Assembly: GCA_009692555.1 (NCBI GenBank)
Contig: SHYY01000006.1
Span: 1 to 64,000, forward strand
Reading direction: 5' to 3'
DNA length: 64,000 nucleotides
Source of the DNA: Myxococcales bacterium
Lineage (GTDB): Bacteria; Myxococcota_A; Polyangia; Palsa-1104; SHYY01
Shown here: positions 19,119 to 26,932 of the stretch, piece after piece
How the letters are laid out: each line of letters begins with the position of its first letter
Numbering within the stretch: position 1 is the stretch's first letter
Translations under genes and position numbers: made by a program
Notes under the pieces: model-generated
Told to the model about the DNA's origin: nothing
What the model saw: only the letters and a program-made list of their open reading frames with translations
Databases searched by the model: none

Positions 19119-20290
19119 GCCATCTGCCGGGTCATTCGGGCCATCCGAGCCACCCGATCAGGGGGGCGATTCCCCCGCTCCCCGACGATCACCCGGCGCT
19201 CGCGACCTGGCGCGTGATGGACGATCACGGAGTGGCCGATCCGGACCGCGTTCCGTCGCTGACGCCCGAAGACTGGCTGCGGATCTACCGCGGGATGGTG
19301 CTCATCCGGGTGATGGACGAGCGCCTGATGGCGCTGCAGAGGCAGGGGCGGATCGGCTTCTACGGCGAGGCGCGCGGGCAGGAGGCGGCGGTGGTGGGAT
19401 CGGCGGCGGCGCTCGCTCCGCAGGACTGGATCGTGCCGGCGCTGCGCGAGGCGGGCGCGGGTCTCTACCGCGGGTTGCCGCTCCGCACCTACATCGCGCA
19501 GATCTTCGGCAATGCGAACGATCCGGCGTCGGGGCGCCAGCTCCCCTGCCACCCCGGGACGCGGGCGTCGCACTACGTGACGATGTCGTCGTGTATCGCC
19601 AGCCAGCTCCCGCACGCCGTGGGAATGGCCTGGGCGGCCAAGATCAAGAAAGACAATTCGGTCGTGCTCGGGTATCTCGGCGACGGCGCGACCAGCGAGG
19701 AGGACTTTCACGTCGCCCTCAACTTTGCCGGCGTATTCCGCCCCCCGGTCGTATTCGTCTGCCAGAACAATCAATGGGCAATCTCGGTTCCCGTCGCCCA
19801 TCAGACCGCCTCACCGACGGTGGCGATCAAGGCGCTCGCCTACGGCTTTCCGGGAATCCGTGTCGATGGCAATGACGCCCTCGCGGTCTACGGCGCGGTC
19901 AAGGAGGCGGTCGATCGCGCGCGCTCCGGCGGCGGCCCGACGCTGATCGAGGCATTGACCTACCGCGTCAGCGCGCACTCCTCCTCCGACGATCCGAGCC
20001 GCTACCGCGACGAGCGGATCACCGAGACCTGGCGCGCGCGCGACCCGATCGTCAGGATGCGCGCCTGGCTCGCCTTCCAGGGCTTTCTCGACGCCGCGGG
20101 CGACGAGCGGTTGCGCGCCGACCTCGACGCCGAGGTGCGCGACGCGGTCGCCGCCGAGGAGTCGGTGCCCGCCCCGCCCCTCCGCACGCTCGTCGAGGAC
20201 GTATTCGCCGAGGTCCCGCAATTCCTCGCCGACCAGCTCGCTGAAATTGCCACCCTGCCGCGCCAGAAGCTCGGCGGCGCGCACCAGTAG
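19115..20290 (+). CDS. Second 2-oxo acid dehydrogenase E1 alpha subunit paralog
   Basis: MVLIRVMDERLMALQRQGRIGFYGEARGQEAAVVGSAAAL, LGDGATSEEDFHVALNFAGVF, QNNQWAISVP; TTG start overlaps E2 stop. Confidence 0.92.
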   Translation: MSHLPGHSGHPSHPIRGAIPPLPDDHPALATWRVMDDHGVADPDRVPSLTPEDWLRIYRGMVLIRVMDERLMALQRQGRIGFYGEARGQEAAVVGSAAALAPQDWIVPALREAGAGLYRGLPLRTYIAQIFGNANDPASGRQLPCHPGTRASHYVTMSSCIASQLPHAVGMAWAAKIKKDNSVVLGYLGDGATSEEDFHVALNFAGVFRPPVVFVCQNNQWAISVPVAHQTASPTVAIKALAYGFPGIRVDGNDALAVYGAVKEAVDRARSGGGPTLIEALTYRVSAHSSSDDPSRYRDERITETWRARDPIVRMRAWLAFQGFLDAAGDERLRADLDAEVRDAVAAEESVPAPPLRTLVEDVFAEVPQFLADQLAEIATLPRQKLGGAHQ

Positions 20291-20346
20291 CGCCGAGTAG
20301 CGCCGCTGTCTGGCTCGTCATCGTCCCTCCATGGTATCGTGGCGGT

Positions 20347-20790
20347 ATGCTGGCTATCATCGGGTCAAGATGCGCAGCGGCGATCGTCTTTTCGAGCCTT
20401 CTCAGTGGAGGCTGCAATCGTAGCTCCTCTGACCCCGATTTTGACGAAGTGCTCCGAGACGATTCGATGCTCCGGGACTTCTCAATGCCCAAGCCTGACC
20501 TGGCCACGGGGGAAGGCCGTACGATCGATACGCTCAATTTCGAGTGCAAGAAGCAATGCCCGCAGGGGTGGGAGTGCGATTCCCTGTGCGAGGACGGCCA
20601 CTGGAAGTGCTTCTGCATTGCCTGCCCATTCGTGGGCTCCAATGTATGCGCCAACTTCTGTCCGGAAGATGCAGGCGTACCCGAGGACCTCGCGCGACCC
20701 CCCGATCTGAGCGCGTCGCCCGACGCCGCCCAGCCCCCGGATGCGGCCAGGCCCAACGACATGCCCCTCGACTCAAAATCAAAAGGATGA
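20347..20790 (+). CDS. Small Cys-rich lipoprotein with DLA/PDA-rich tail
   Basis: Lipobox LLSGGC; Cys-rich core CKKQCPQGWECDSLCEDGHWKCFC; PEDLARPPDLSASPDAAQPPDAARP. Confidence 0.65.
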   Translation: MLAIIGSRCAAAIVFSSLLSGGCNRSSSDPDFDEVLRDDSMLRDFSMPKPDLATGEGRTIDTLNFECKKQCPQGWECDSLCEDGHWKCFCIACPFVGSNVCANFCPEDAGVPEDLARPPDLSASPDAAQPPDAARPNDMPLDSKSKG

Positions 20791-20826
20791 CTCTCCGCGC
20801 ACCCGACGGCCGAGCGGAGGCTGGCC

Positions 20827-21213
20827 CTACCAGATCCGCGTGAGGCCGTAGTCGTCGAAGACGGTGTCGAGGGTGACGATGGGGACCGCCTCGGCGTGCG
20901 ATTGCGCGATCAGCATGCGATCAAAGGGATCGCGATGCGGCCCCGGCAGGGCCCCGGCGCGCTGGGCGTGCTCGACGGAGATCGGGAGGCTCGTGAAGCC
21001 CTGGCTCACGATGCACGCGGCCACGTCGGCGGCCACGGCGAGCGCTCCCGGAAGCTTCCCGATGCGCGCCTTGGTCGTGATCTCCCAGGCCGTCGCCGCG
21101 CTGACGAGCACGACCGTCGCGGGATCTTCGATGCGCCGTCGCACCCTCGGAGGCAGGCGCCGATCGCCGTCGAGCCACCAGAGGAATGCGTGGGTGTCGA
21201 GCAGCAGCTTCAC
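20827..21213 (-). CDS. PIN-domain toxin (VapC-type)
   Basis: MKLLLDTHAFLWWLDGD, SAATAWEITTKARIGKL, DPFDRMLIAQSHAEAVPIVTLD. Confidence 0.94.
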   Translation of the reverse strand: MKLLLDTHAFLWWLDGDRRLPPRVRRRIEDPATVVLVSAATAWEITTKARIGKLPGALAVAADVAACIVSQGFTSLPISVEHAQRAGALPGPHRDPFDRMLIAQSHAEAVPIVTLDTVFDDYGLTRIW

Positions 21214-21455
21214 CGATCGCCGTCCCAGGCGTCCAGCTCCTCGCGTGGGAGGGATTCGAAGAACGATTCAGTGACCCGGGCCCGCCCCTTCATGGCGCCG
21301 AACTTGCGCTGCGGGGCGGGGGTGGTCACCGGGACGAGGCGGACCACCGGCTGCTTCCCGCGGGCGATCACGATCTCCTCACCGTCGAGGGCGCGCTGGA
21401 TGAGGCGGGAGAGGTGGGTCTTGGCCGCGTGGACGCTGATGGGCTTTTCACGCAT
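21210..21455 (-). CDS. Phd/YefM-family antitoxin
   Basis: SVHAAKTHLSRLIQRALDGEEIVIARGKQPVVRLVPV; 4-bp overlap with toxin. Confidence 0.93.
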   Translation of the reverse strand: MREKPISVHAAKTHLSRLIQRALDGEEIVIARGKQPVVRLVPVTTPAPQRKFGAMKGRARVTESFFESLPREELDAWDGDR

Positions 21456-21493
21456 GACTAAGCCAGATTAGTCCATCCAGTGATCGCGGGCAA
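21456..21493 (-). promoter_or_regulatory. Putative TA promoter: TTGCCC-N17-TAATCT with GACTAA-N6-TTAGTC inverted repeat next to the antitoxin ATG
   Basis: Minus strand TTGCCC GCGATCACTGGATGGAC TAATCT GGCTTAGTC ATG; inverted repeat at 21456-21473. Confidence 0.55.
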
Positions 21494-21501
21494 GGGAGCC
21501 G

Positions 21502-21666
21502 TCAGTCTTGCTTCTTCCCCTTCATGCGCCCGCCGTTCTTCAGCGCCTGGCGCAGCAGGAACTCGATCTGGCCGTTCAGGCTGCGCAGGTCATCGTTGGC
21601 CCAGCGCTGGAGGGCTTCGAGCACCGTGGGGTCGATGCGCAGGAGAAAGGGCTTTCGCTCGGCCAC
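21502..21666 (-). CDS. 54-aa Arc-like ribbon-helix-helix protein (not in supplied ORF track)
   Basis: Manual translation from GTG 21666: MAERKPFLLRIDPTVLEALQRWANDDLRSLNGQIEFLLRQALKNGGRMKGKKQD* ; in-frame stop just upstream. Confidence 0.85.
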   Translation of the reverse strand: MAERKPFLLRIDPTVLEALQRWANDDLRSLNGQIEFLLRQALKNGGRMKGKKQD

Positions 21667-21704
21667 GGGTCACGGCCCCGTCGTGGTCGCTGGCGTCACC
21701 GTGG

Positions 21705-22577
21705 TCACGGGTAGATCGTCCCGGCGTTCAGCACCGGCTGCGTACCGCGCTCGCCGCACAGCACCACCAGCAGGTTCGACACCATCTGCGCCTTCCGCTC
21801 CTCGTCGCGCTCGACGATCTTGTTCGCGGAGAGCATCTTCAGCGCCCTCTCCACCATCCCCACCGCGCCCTGCACGATCAGCGAGCGCGCCGCGATGATC
21901 GCGCCCGCCTGCTGCCGCTGCAGCATCGCATGGGCGATCTCCTGGGCGTAGGCGAGGGCGGTGATGCGCGACTCGATCACCTGCACCCCGGCCTGGGCGA
22001 GCCGCTCCTGGATCTCGACCTTCAGGTGATCGGCGATCACCGCGGTGTGGCCGCGCAGGGAGATCTGCGCGTCGTCGTGGAGGTCGTAGGGGTAGCGTGT
22101 GGCGAGGTTGCGCAGCGCCGCCTCCGACTGGACCCGCACGAACTTCTGGTAATCGTCGACGTGGAACATCGCCTCCGCGGTGTCGACCACGCGCCACACG
22201 ACGACCGCCGCGATCTCGATCGGGTTGCCGTCGAGATCGTTCACCTTCAGCCGCTCGGTCTCGAAGCTGCGCACGCGCAGCGAGATGCGCCCCTTGCTGT
22301 AGAACGGGTTGGTCCAGCGCAGGCCGGGCGCCTTCACGGTGCCGACGTAGCGCCCGAAGAGCTGCAGCACGCGCCCCTCGTTCGGGTTGACGATGAACAG
22401 GCCGGCGAGCGCCACCAGCGCCAGCGTCCCGAGGACCAGCATGCCGACCACTTGCCCCACATCGTGCGCCTGCGCCGCGCTCACGCCGCCAAAGGTCGCG
22501 CCGCCGAGCGTCCCCAGCACGCAGAGAAGGAACAGCCCGCCCGATACCGCCGTCCGCTCACGCTCTCGAATGATCAT
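21705..22577 (-). CDS. SPFH/Band 7/prohibitin-domain membrane protein
   Basis: Two N-terminal TM segments, [62 protein letters not shown]. Confidence 0.93.
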   Translation of the reverse strand: MIIRERERTAVSGGLFLLCVLGTLGGATFGGVSAAQAHDVGQVVGMLVLGTLALVALAGLFIVNPNEGRVLQLFGRYVGTVKAPGLRWTNPFYSKGRISLRVRSFETERLKVNDLDGNPIEIAAVVVWRVVDTAEAMFHVDDYQKFVRVQSEAALRNLATRYPYDLHDDAQISLRGHTAVIADHLKVEIQERLAQAGVQVIESRITALAYAQEIAHAMLQRQQAGAIIAARSLIVQGAVGMVERALKMLSANKIVERDEERKAQMVSNLLVVLCGERGTQPVLNAGTIYP

Positions 22578-22602
22578 CGAAGTCCCTCCGGGTGGATGAT
22601 GT

Positions 22603-22620
22603 CAATGTGATATCACATTG
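22603..22620. promoter_or_regulatory. Perfect 18-bp palindrome CAATGTGATATCACATTG upstream of the SPFH gene (candidate operator)
   Basis: Sequence equals its reverse complement; a TTGACA hexamer lies at 22627-22632 on the minus strand. Confidence 0.75.
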
Positions 22621-22707
22621 CTATCGTGTCAAGGGCCCTTCGCACCGCGGTCGCACCCCGGGGCCGGCGGCTTGACAGCCTCGGCGCGAGTTCCTACGGT
22701 CGCGGCC

Positions 22708-24129
22708 ATGGAAACGATCCAGACCGACGTGGTGGTGATCGGCTCGGGCCCGGGCGGCTACGTCGCCACGATCCGGCTCGGGCAGCTCGGCAAGCAGGTG
22801 ATCTGCGTCGAGCGCGGCGCCGCGGGCGGGGTGTGCCTGAATGTCGGGTGCATCCCCTCGAAGGCGCTGATCACCGCCGCCAAGGCGTGGGACAAGCTTC
22901 GCCACGCCGAGACGATGGGCATCGTGGTCGACGGGGCGCGGCTCGATCTCCCGCGCATGCAGGCGTGGAAGGGCGAGGTGGTCGACAAGCTGACCACCGG
23001 CGTGCGCCAGCTGATCAAGGCCTCGGGTGGCAAGCTGATGATCGGCGAGGCGACGGTGGTGGGACCGCACCGTGTCGAGGTGCGCGGCAAGACCGGCGAG
23101 ACCGCGATCGAGTGCGGATCGATCGTCGTCGCCACCGGGTCGCGGCCGGTCGCTGTCGCGGGGTTCACCGTCGACAACGAGAAGATCCTCGACTCGACTG
23201 GCGCGCTCGCCCTGGGCGCGGTGCCGCCGAGGCTCGCGGTGATCGGCGGCGGCTACATCGGCCTCGAGCTCGGGATCATGTACGCCAAGCTGGGGGCGAG
23301 GGTGACGGTGATCGAGTTCACCGATCAGCTCCTCCCGGGGAACGATCCGGAGCTGGTGCAGGTGGTCGCGCGGAAGATGAAGAAGCTCGGGATCGAGGTC
23401 TTCCTCAGCGCGCGCGCGAAGGGCTACCGCGAGCAGGCGGGCGCCCTGCATGTCACCTTCGAGAAGACCGACGGCGCGGTCGAGATTGCGTGCGACAAGG
23501 TGCTGGTCACTGTCGGAAGAAGGCCGAACTCCGACGGGCTGGGCCTGGAGAAGGTGGGCGTCGCCGTCGACCCGAAGGGCTTCGTGACTGTCGACCGGAA
23601 GCTCCGCACCAATGTGCCGTCCATCTACGCGATCGGCGATCTCGCTGGCCAGCCGATGCTGGCGCACAAGGCCTCAAAGGAGGCGGACGTGGTGGCCGAG
23701 GTGATTGCCGGCAAGGCCGCGGAGATGGACACGCAGGTCATTCCCGCGGTGATCTTCACCGATCCGGAGATCGCCACCGTCGGGCTCTCGCAGGCGGAGG
23801 CGGAGCGGCAGGGGCGAAAGGTGCGCGTCGGCAAGTACCCGTTTGGCGGTCTCGGGCGCGCGCTCACCCAGATGGAGGGCGAGGGATTCGTGAAGCTCTG
23901 CGCCGACGCCGACACCGGCGAGCTGCTCGGGGTCCACATCGTCGGGCCGGGCGCCTCCGACCTGATCAGCGAGGGCGCGCTGGCGCTCGAGATGGGCGCC
24001 CTCCTCCCCGACCTCGCGCTGACCATCCACCCCCACCCGACGCTCGGCGAGGCGATGATGGAGGCGGCCAAGGCCGCGCTCGGCGAGAGCGCCCACCTCG
24101 TCGGTGGCGGCCGCCGCGAAGCACGCTAA
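22708..24129 (+). CDS. lpdA: Dihydrolipoamide dehydrogenase (E3)
   Basis: VVIGSGPGGYVATIRLGQLGK, GGVCLNVGCIPSKALI, VIGGGYIGLELGIMYAKLGARVTVIE, IYAIGDLAGQPMLAHKAS, HPHPTLGEAMMEA. Confidence 0.98.
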   Translation: METIQTDVVVIGSGPGGYVATIRLGQLGKQVICVERGAAGGVCLNVGCIPSKALITAAKAWDKLRHAETMGIVVDGARLDLPRMQAWKGEVVDKLTTGVRQLIKASGGKLMIGEATVVGPHRVEVRGKTGETAIECGSIVVATGSRPVAVAGFTVDNEKILDSTGALALGAVPPRLAVIGGGYIGLELGIMYAKLGARVTVIEFTDQLLPGNDPELVQVVARKMKKLGIEVFLSARAKGYREQAGALHVTFEKTDGAVEIACDKVLVTVGRRPNSDGLGLEKVGVAVDPKGFVTVDRKLRTNVPSIYAIGDLAGQPMLAHKASKEADVVAEVIAGKAAEMDTQVIPAVIFTDPEIATVGLSQAEAERQGRKVRVGKYPFGGLGRALTQMEGEGFVKLCADADTGELLGVHIVGPGASDLISEGALALEMGALLPDLALTIHPHPTLGEAMMEAAKAALGESAHLVGGGRREAR

Positions 24130-24517
24130 CGCCCGACTAGTTCGTCCTTTCCGTCCGTGATGGCCGCAGCGCCGAAAGCCGCTGGTCAAGGTGGATCGCG
24201 AAGCGCATGGTCTTGGGACGCGCTCGGAAGATCTTCGGCACATGCAGGGGCTAATCGGTCGATGGGAGAGAACAAGATGCCGGATCGAATGGTTCTCTCG
24301 CCGTTCGCTCGCGTGCGTACGCTCGTGCCGTTCTTGATCCGTGGCCTCTCGGGCTGCTACGCGCGCTGGGAGGTCGATCGCGGCAAGCTCCAGCTCCTCT
24401 CGGGGTACCGTGCCGAAGGTCCCGCCCGGAGCATCCCGACAACGAGCGGCGAATCGGTCGAGTTCGGCAAGGAGAGCGCGGGCGCCCTCGGTGGAAGCGC
24501 GCTAGTGTCCGGGCGGC

Positions 24518-25141
24518 ATGGGTACGCTGATCGACCTCGGGCTGTGCGATTTCCACGAAGCGTGGGAGCGGCAGTTGCGCCTCGTGGCCCAGCGCCAGGT
24601 GGGCGAGGGGGAGGACACGTTGCTGCTCGTCGAGCACCCCGAGGTGATCACCCTTGGGCGGCGCGCCTCCTCGCGATCCAACGTGCTCAGCGATGGGATT
24701 CCGGTGATCGAGATCGAGCGAGGCGGCGACGTGACGTGGCACGGACCCGGTCAGCTGGTGGGCTATCCGATCCTGCGCCTCGACGGGGAAGAGCGCGATC
24801 TTCACCGCTTCCTGCGCGCGATCGAGGAGGGGCTGATCGCGGTCTGCGCCGCCCTCGGCCTCGAAGGCGGGCGCAAGGCGGGCTGGACCGGTGTGTGGCT
24901 CGGCGAGCGCAAGATCGCCTCGATCGGCATCGCCGTCCGTCGCTGGGTGACCCTCCACGGCTGCGCGCTCAACGTCTGCAATGACCTGGCGCGCTTTCGC
25001 GCGATCCATCCCTGCGGCCTCGATGCGGGCGTCATGACCTCGCTCGCCGAGGCGCTCGGCCGGCCGATCACCGTCGACGAAGTGAAGCCGCTGGTGGCCG
25101 ATCACCTCGGCAGAGCGCTCGGCCGGGCCTTCGTCGGGTAG
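24518..25141 (+). CDS. lipB: Lipoyl(octanoyl) transferase
   Basis: LLLVEHPEVITLGRRA, RGGDVTWHGPGQLVGYPILRL, GRKAGWTGVWLGERKIASIGIAVRRWVTLHGCALNV. Confidence 0.97.
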   Translation: MGTLIDLGLCDFHEAWERQLRLVAQRQVGEGEDTLLLVEHPEVITLGRRASSRSNVLSDGIPVIEIERGGDVTWHGPGQLVGYPILRLDGEERDLHRFLRAIEEGLIAVCAALGLEGGRKAGWTGVWLGERKIASIGIAVRRWVTLHGCALNVCNDLARFRAIHPCGLDAGVMTSLAEALGRPITVDEVKPLVADHLGRALGRAFVG

Positions 25142-26789
25142 AGCTCCTACGCAAGCTCCCTGCGCGGAAGCGGCGGCGGCAGGCGGCGATCCCGAGCAGC
25201 ACGGCCAGGAGGGCCTGCAGGGAGGTGACGGAGCGGCGCCCACCGATGGTGCAGCGGCAACCGCCGTCGATCTCCATCGACTCGCCCCCGTCGCTGCGGT
25301 CGGCCAACGCGGCTCCGTCGAAGGGAGTGCGATCGCCCGTCGCGAGATCGATCGGCCGCGAACCAAGATCGCCCGCCGACAGATCCAGGGGCGAGGAGGC
25401 GAGATCCATCGCCTTCGCCATATCGGGCTGCGCGGCCACGTGGCACAGATCGTTGACCCCGTTCGGCTGCGATTCGCACGGCTTGCAGTCGACGATCTCC
25501 ACCTGCCCGTTCTTGCAGCGCACCGCCTGGGTCTTGTCGGTGGTGCAATTCCACAGATCCCACGCGTCGTTGCAGGAGCACTTTCCGCCGAGGAGCTGGA
25601 AATACTGGCACCACTGCCAGTAGAAGCCGGGGTCCCAGTGATTGCCCGCGCCGCCGTAGTTCGGGTGCTTCTCGCACTTGCTGATGTGGTCGCTGCACGG
25701 CGCCGAGCACTCGGCGATCTTCGTCCCGTCGGGGATCTGGTAGTGGCCGATGATGTGGGTGCGATCGAGCGGCACGTTCCAGCGGGTGCGGATGTTCTTC
25801 ACCAGCTTCACCGATACCTGGTACAGCGACGGTGAGTAGCCCTTCGGATCGGCCGCCACTCCGACGTGCTCGATGCCGATCGAGCGCTTGTTGTAGCACC
25901 AGTTGCCGGCGTGCCAGGCGGTGTCGCCCTCGTGGAGGAACTGCCCGACGCGGCTGCCGTCGCCATCGATGATGTAGTGCACCGACTTGCCCTTGTCGAA
26001 CTGCAGCGTCGCGACGGAGGCGGCCCAGCCCCCCTCGGTGTCGTGGATGACGATGGTGTTCACCGCGCCGTTGCCGTCGGGGCGGCCGGCGGTGCACTTG
26101 CCGTTGCAGTCGGTGGAGAGCCACTGCGCGCCGGGGAAATCGGCGGGCGGACCGCCGAGCTCCTGGCGGATCACGCCGATCGCCGACTCCGGCAACTCGG
26201 GGTGCGGAGCCAGGTGCACCGTCTCGCCGTCGCGCGCGGGGACGCTGCCGCCTTGGCGCAGGAGGGCGAAGATGTCCGCGAGGTAGCGGTCCAGGGTTCT
26301 GCCGTCCTGCAGGCCGGAGAGGGTCTCCACCGCCGGTCGCCAGCTCGCCAGATCGTCGCTGCGGGCTCCGCTCCTGGCGCCGAGCTCGGCCAGCACGCGG
26401 GCGCCGGCCTCGGTGCCGAGTTCGGTGTCGGCGCGGAGGTGCGCCTCGTCGTGTCCCACCATCGCCGCGCCGCGGGCGAGCGAGTCGTAGGCGCCGTGAC
26501 GGAGCTCCAGGATACCGGCGACCGGGACATCGTCGTCCTCGCGCAGCACGCGGGTGCGTGGCAGGAGGAGGCCGCCTTCGACGTGGGCGATGGCCAGGAG
26601 CAGATCGCCCGGCACTCCGTTCGCGGCCGCGACGCCGCGCGCGTGCCTTGCGAGCGGACCGTCCGGGTGGGCGGTGGCCCCGCTCTCCGGCGGCACGCAA
26701 CCGAGCGTCAGCACCGAGAGCAGTGCCGCATGGAGAGCGGGCGTCAGCCCCCGCATCAGGGGACTCAGCAGGCAACGTCGCGGGCGCAT
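25068..26789 (-). CDS. Secreted N-acetylmuramoyl-L-alanine amidase (Amidase_2-like) with DLA-rich linker and MYXO-CTERM-like tail
   Basis: NTIVIHDTEGGWAASVATLQ, VHYIIDGDGSRVGQFLHEGDTAWHAGNWCYNKRSIGIEHVG, HIIGHYQIPDGTKIAECSAPCSDH; C-terminal GGCRCTIGG..LLAVLLGIAACRRRFR. 3' end uncertain. Confidence 0.85.
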   Translation of the reverse strand: MRPRRCLLSPLMRGLTPALHAALLSVLTLGCVPPESGATAHPDGPLARHARGVAAANGVPGDLLLAIAHVEGGLLLPRTRVLREDDDVPVAGILELRHGAYDSLARGAAMVGHDEAHLRADTELGTEAGARVLAELGARSGARSDDLASWRPAVETLSGLQDGRTLDRYLADIFALLRQGGSVPARDGETVHLAPHPELPESAIGVIRQELGGPPADFPGAQWLSTDCNGKCTAGRPDGNGAVNTIVIHDTEGGWAASVATLQFDKGKSVHYIIDGDGSRVGQFLHEGDTAWHAGNWCYNKRSIGIEHVGVAADPKGYSPSLYQVSVKLVKNIRTRWNVPLDRTHIIGHYQIPDGTKIAECSAPCSDHISKCEKHPNYGGAGNHWDPGFYWQWCQYFQLLGGKCSCNDAWDLWNCTTDKTQAVRCKNGQVEIVDCKPCESQPNGVNDLCHVAAQPDMAKAMDLASSPLDLSAGDLGSRPIDLATGDRTPFDGAALADRSDGGESMEIDGGCRCTIGGRRSVTSLQALLAVLLGIAACRRRFRAGSLRRSSTRRRPGRALCRGDRPPAASLRRR

Positions 26790-26932
26790 GGTCGGGGGCA
26801 GTATCGCAAGCCGTGAGCCGGATGGCCACCCCGCGCCGCGGGCCGACTTCCCGTCGGCGGCCTGGGACTCCTCAGCCCACATCGGAGGGCCTGGCGGGGC
26901 CTCTCCGACGGATCGGAGCGCCACCACATCCT

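Noticed and set aside
24266-24299. Inverted repeat GAGAGAAC-N18-GTTCTCTC upstream of lipB
   Set aside because: Only 8-bp arms, no clear promoter or terminator context; possible operator but unsupported.
24157-24984. Plus-strand 275-aa ORF overlapping lipB
   Set aside because: Enters lipB in another frame; the upstream part (RGLSGCYARWEVDRGKLQLL) is too weak to call a gene.
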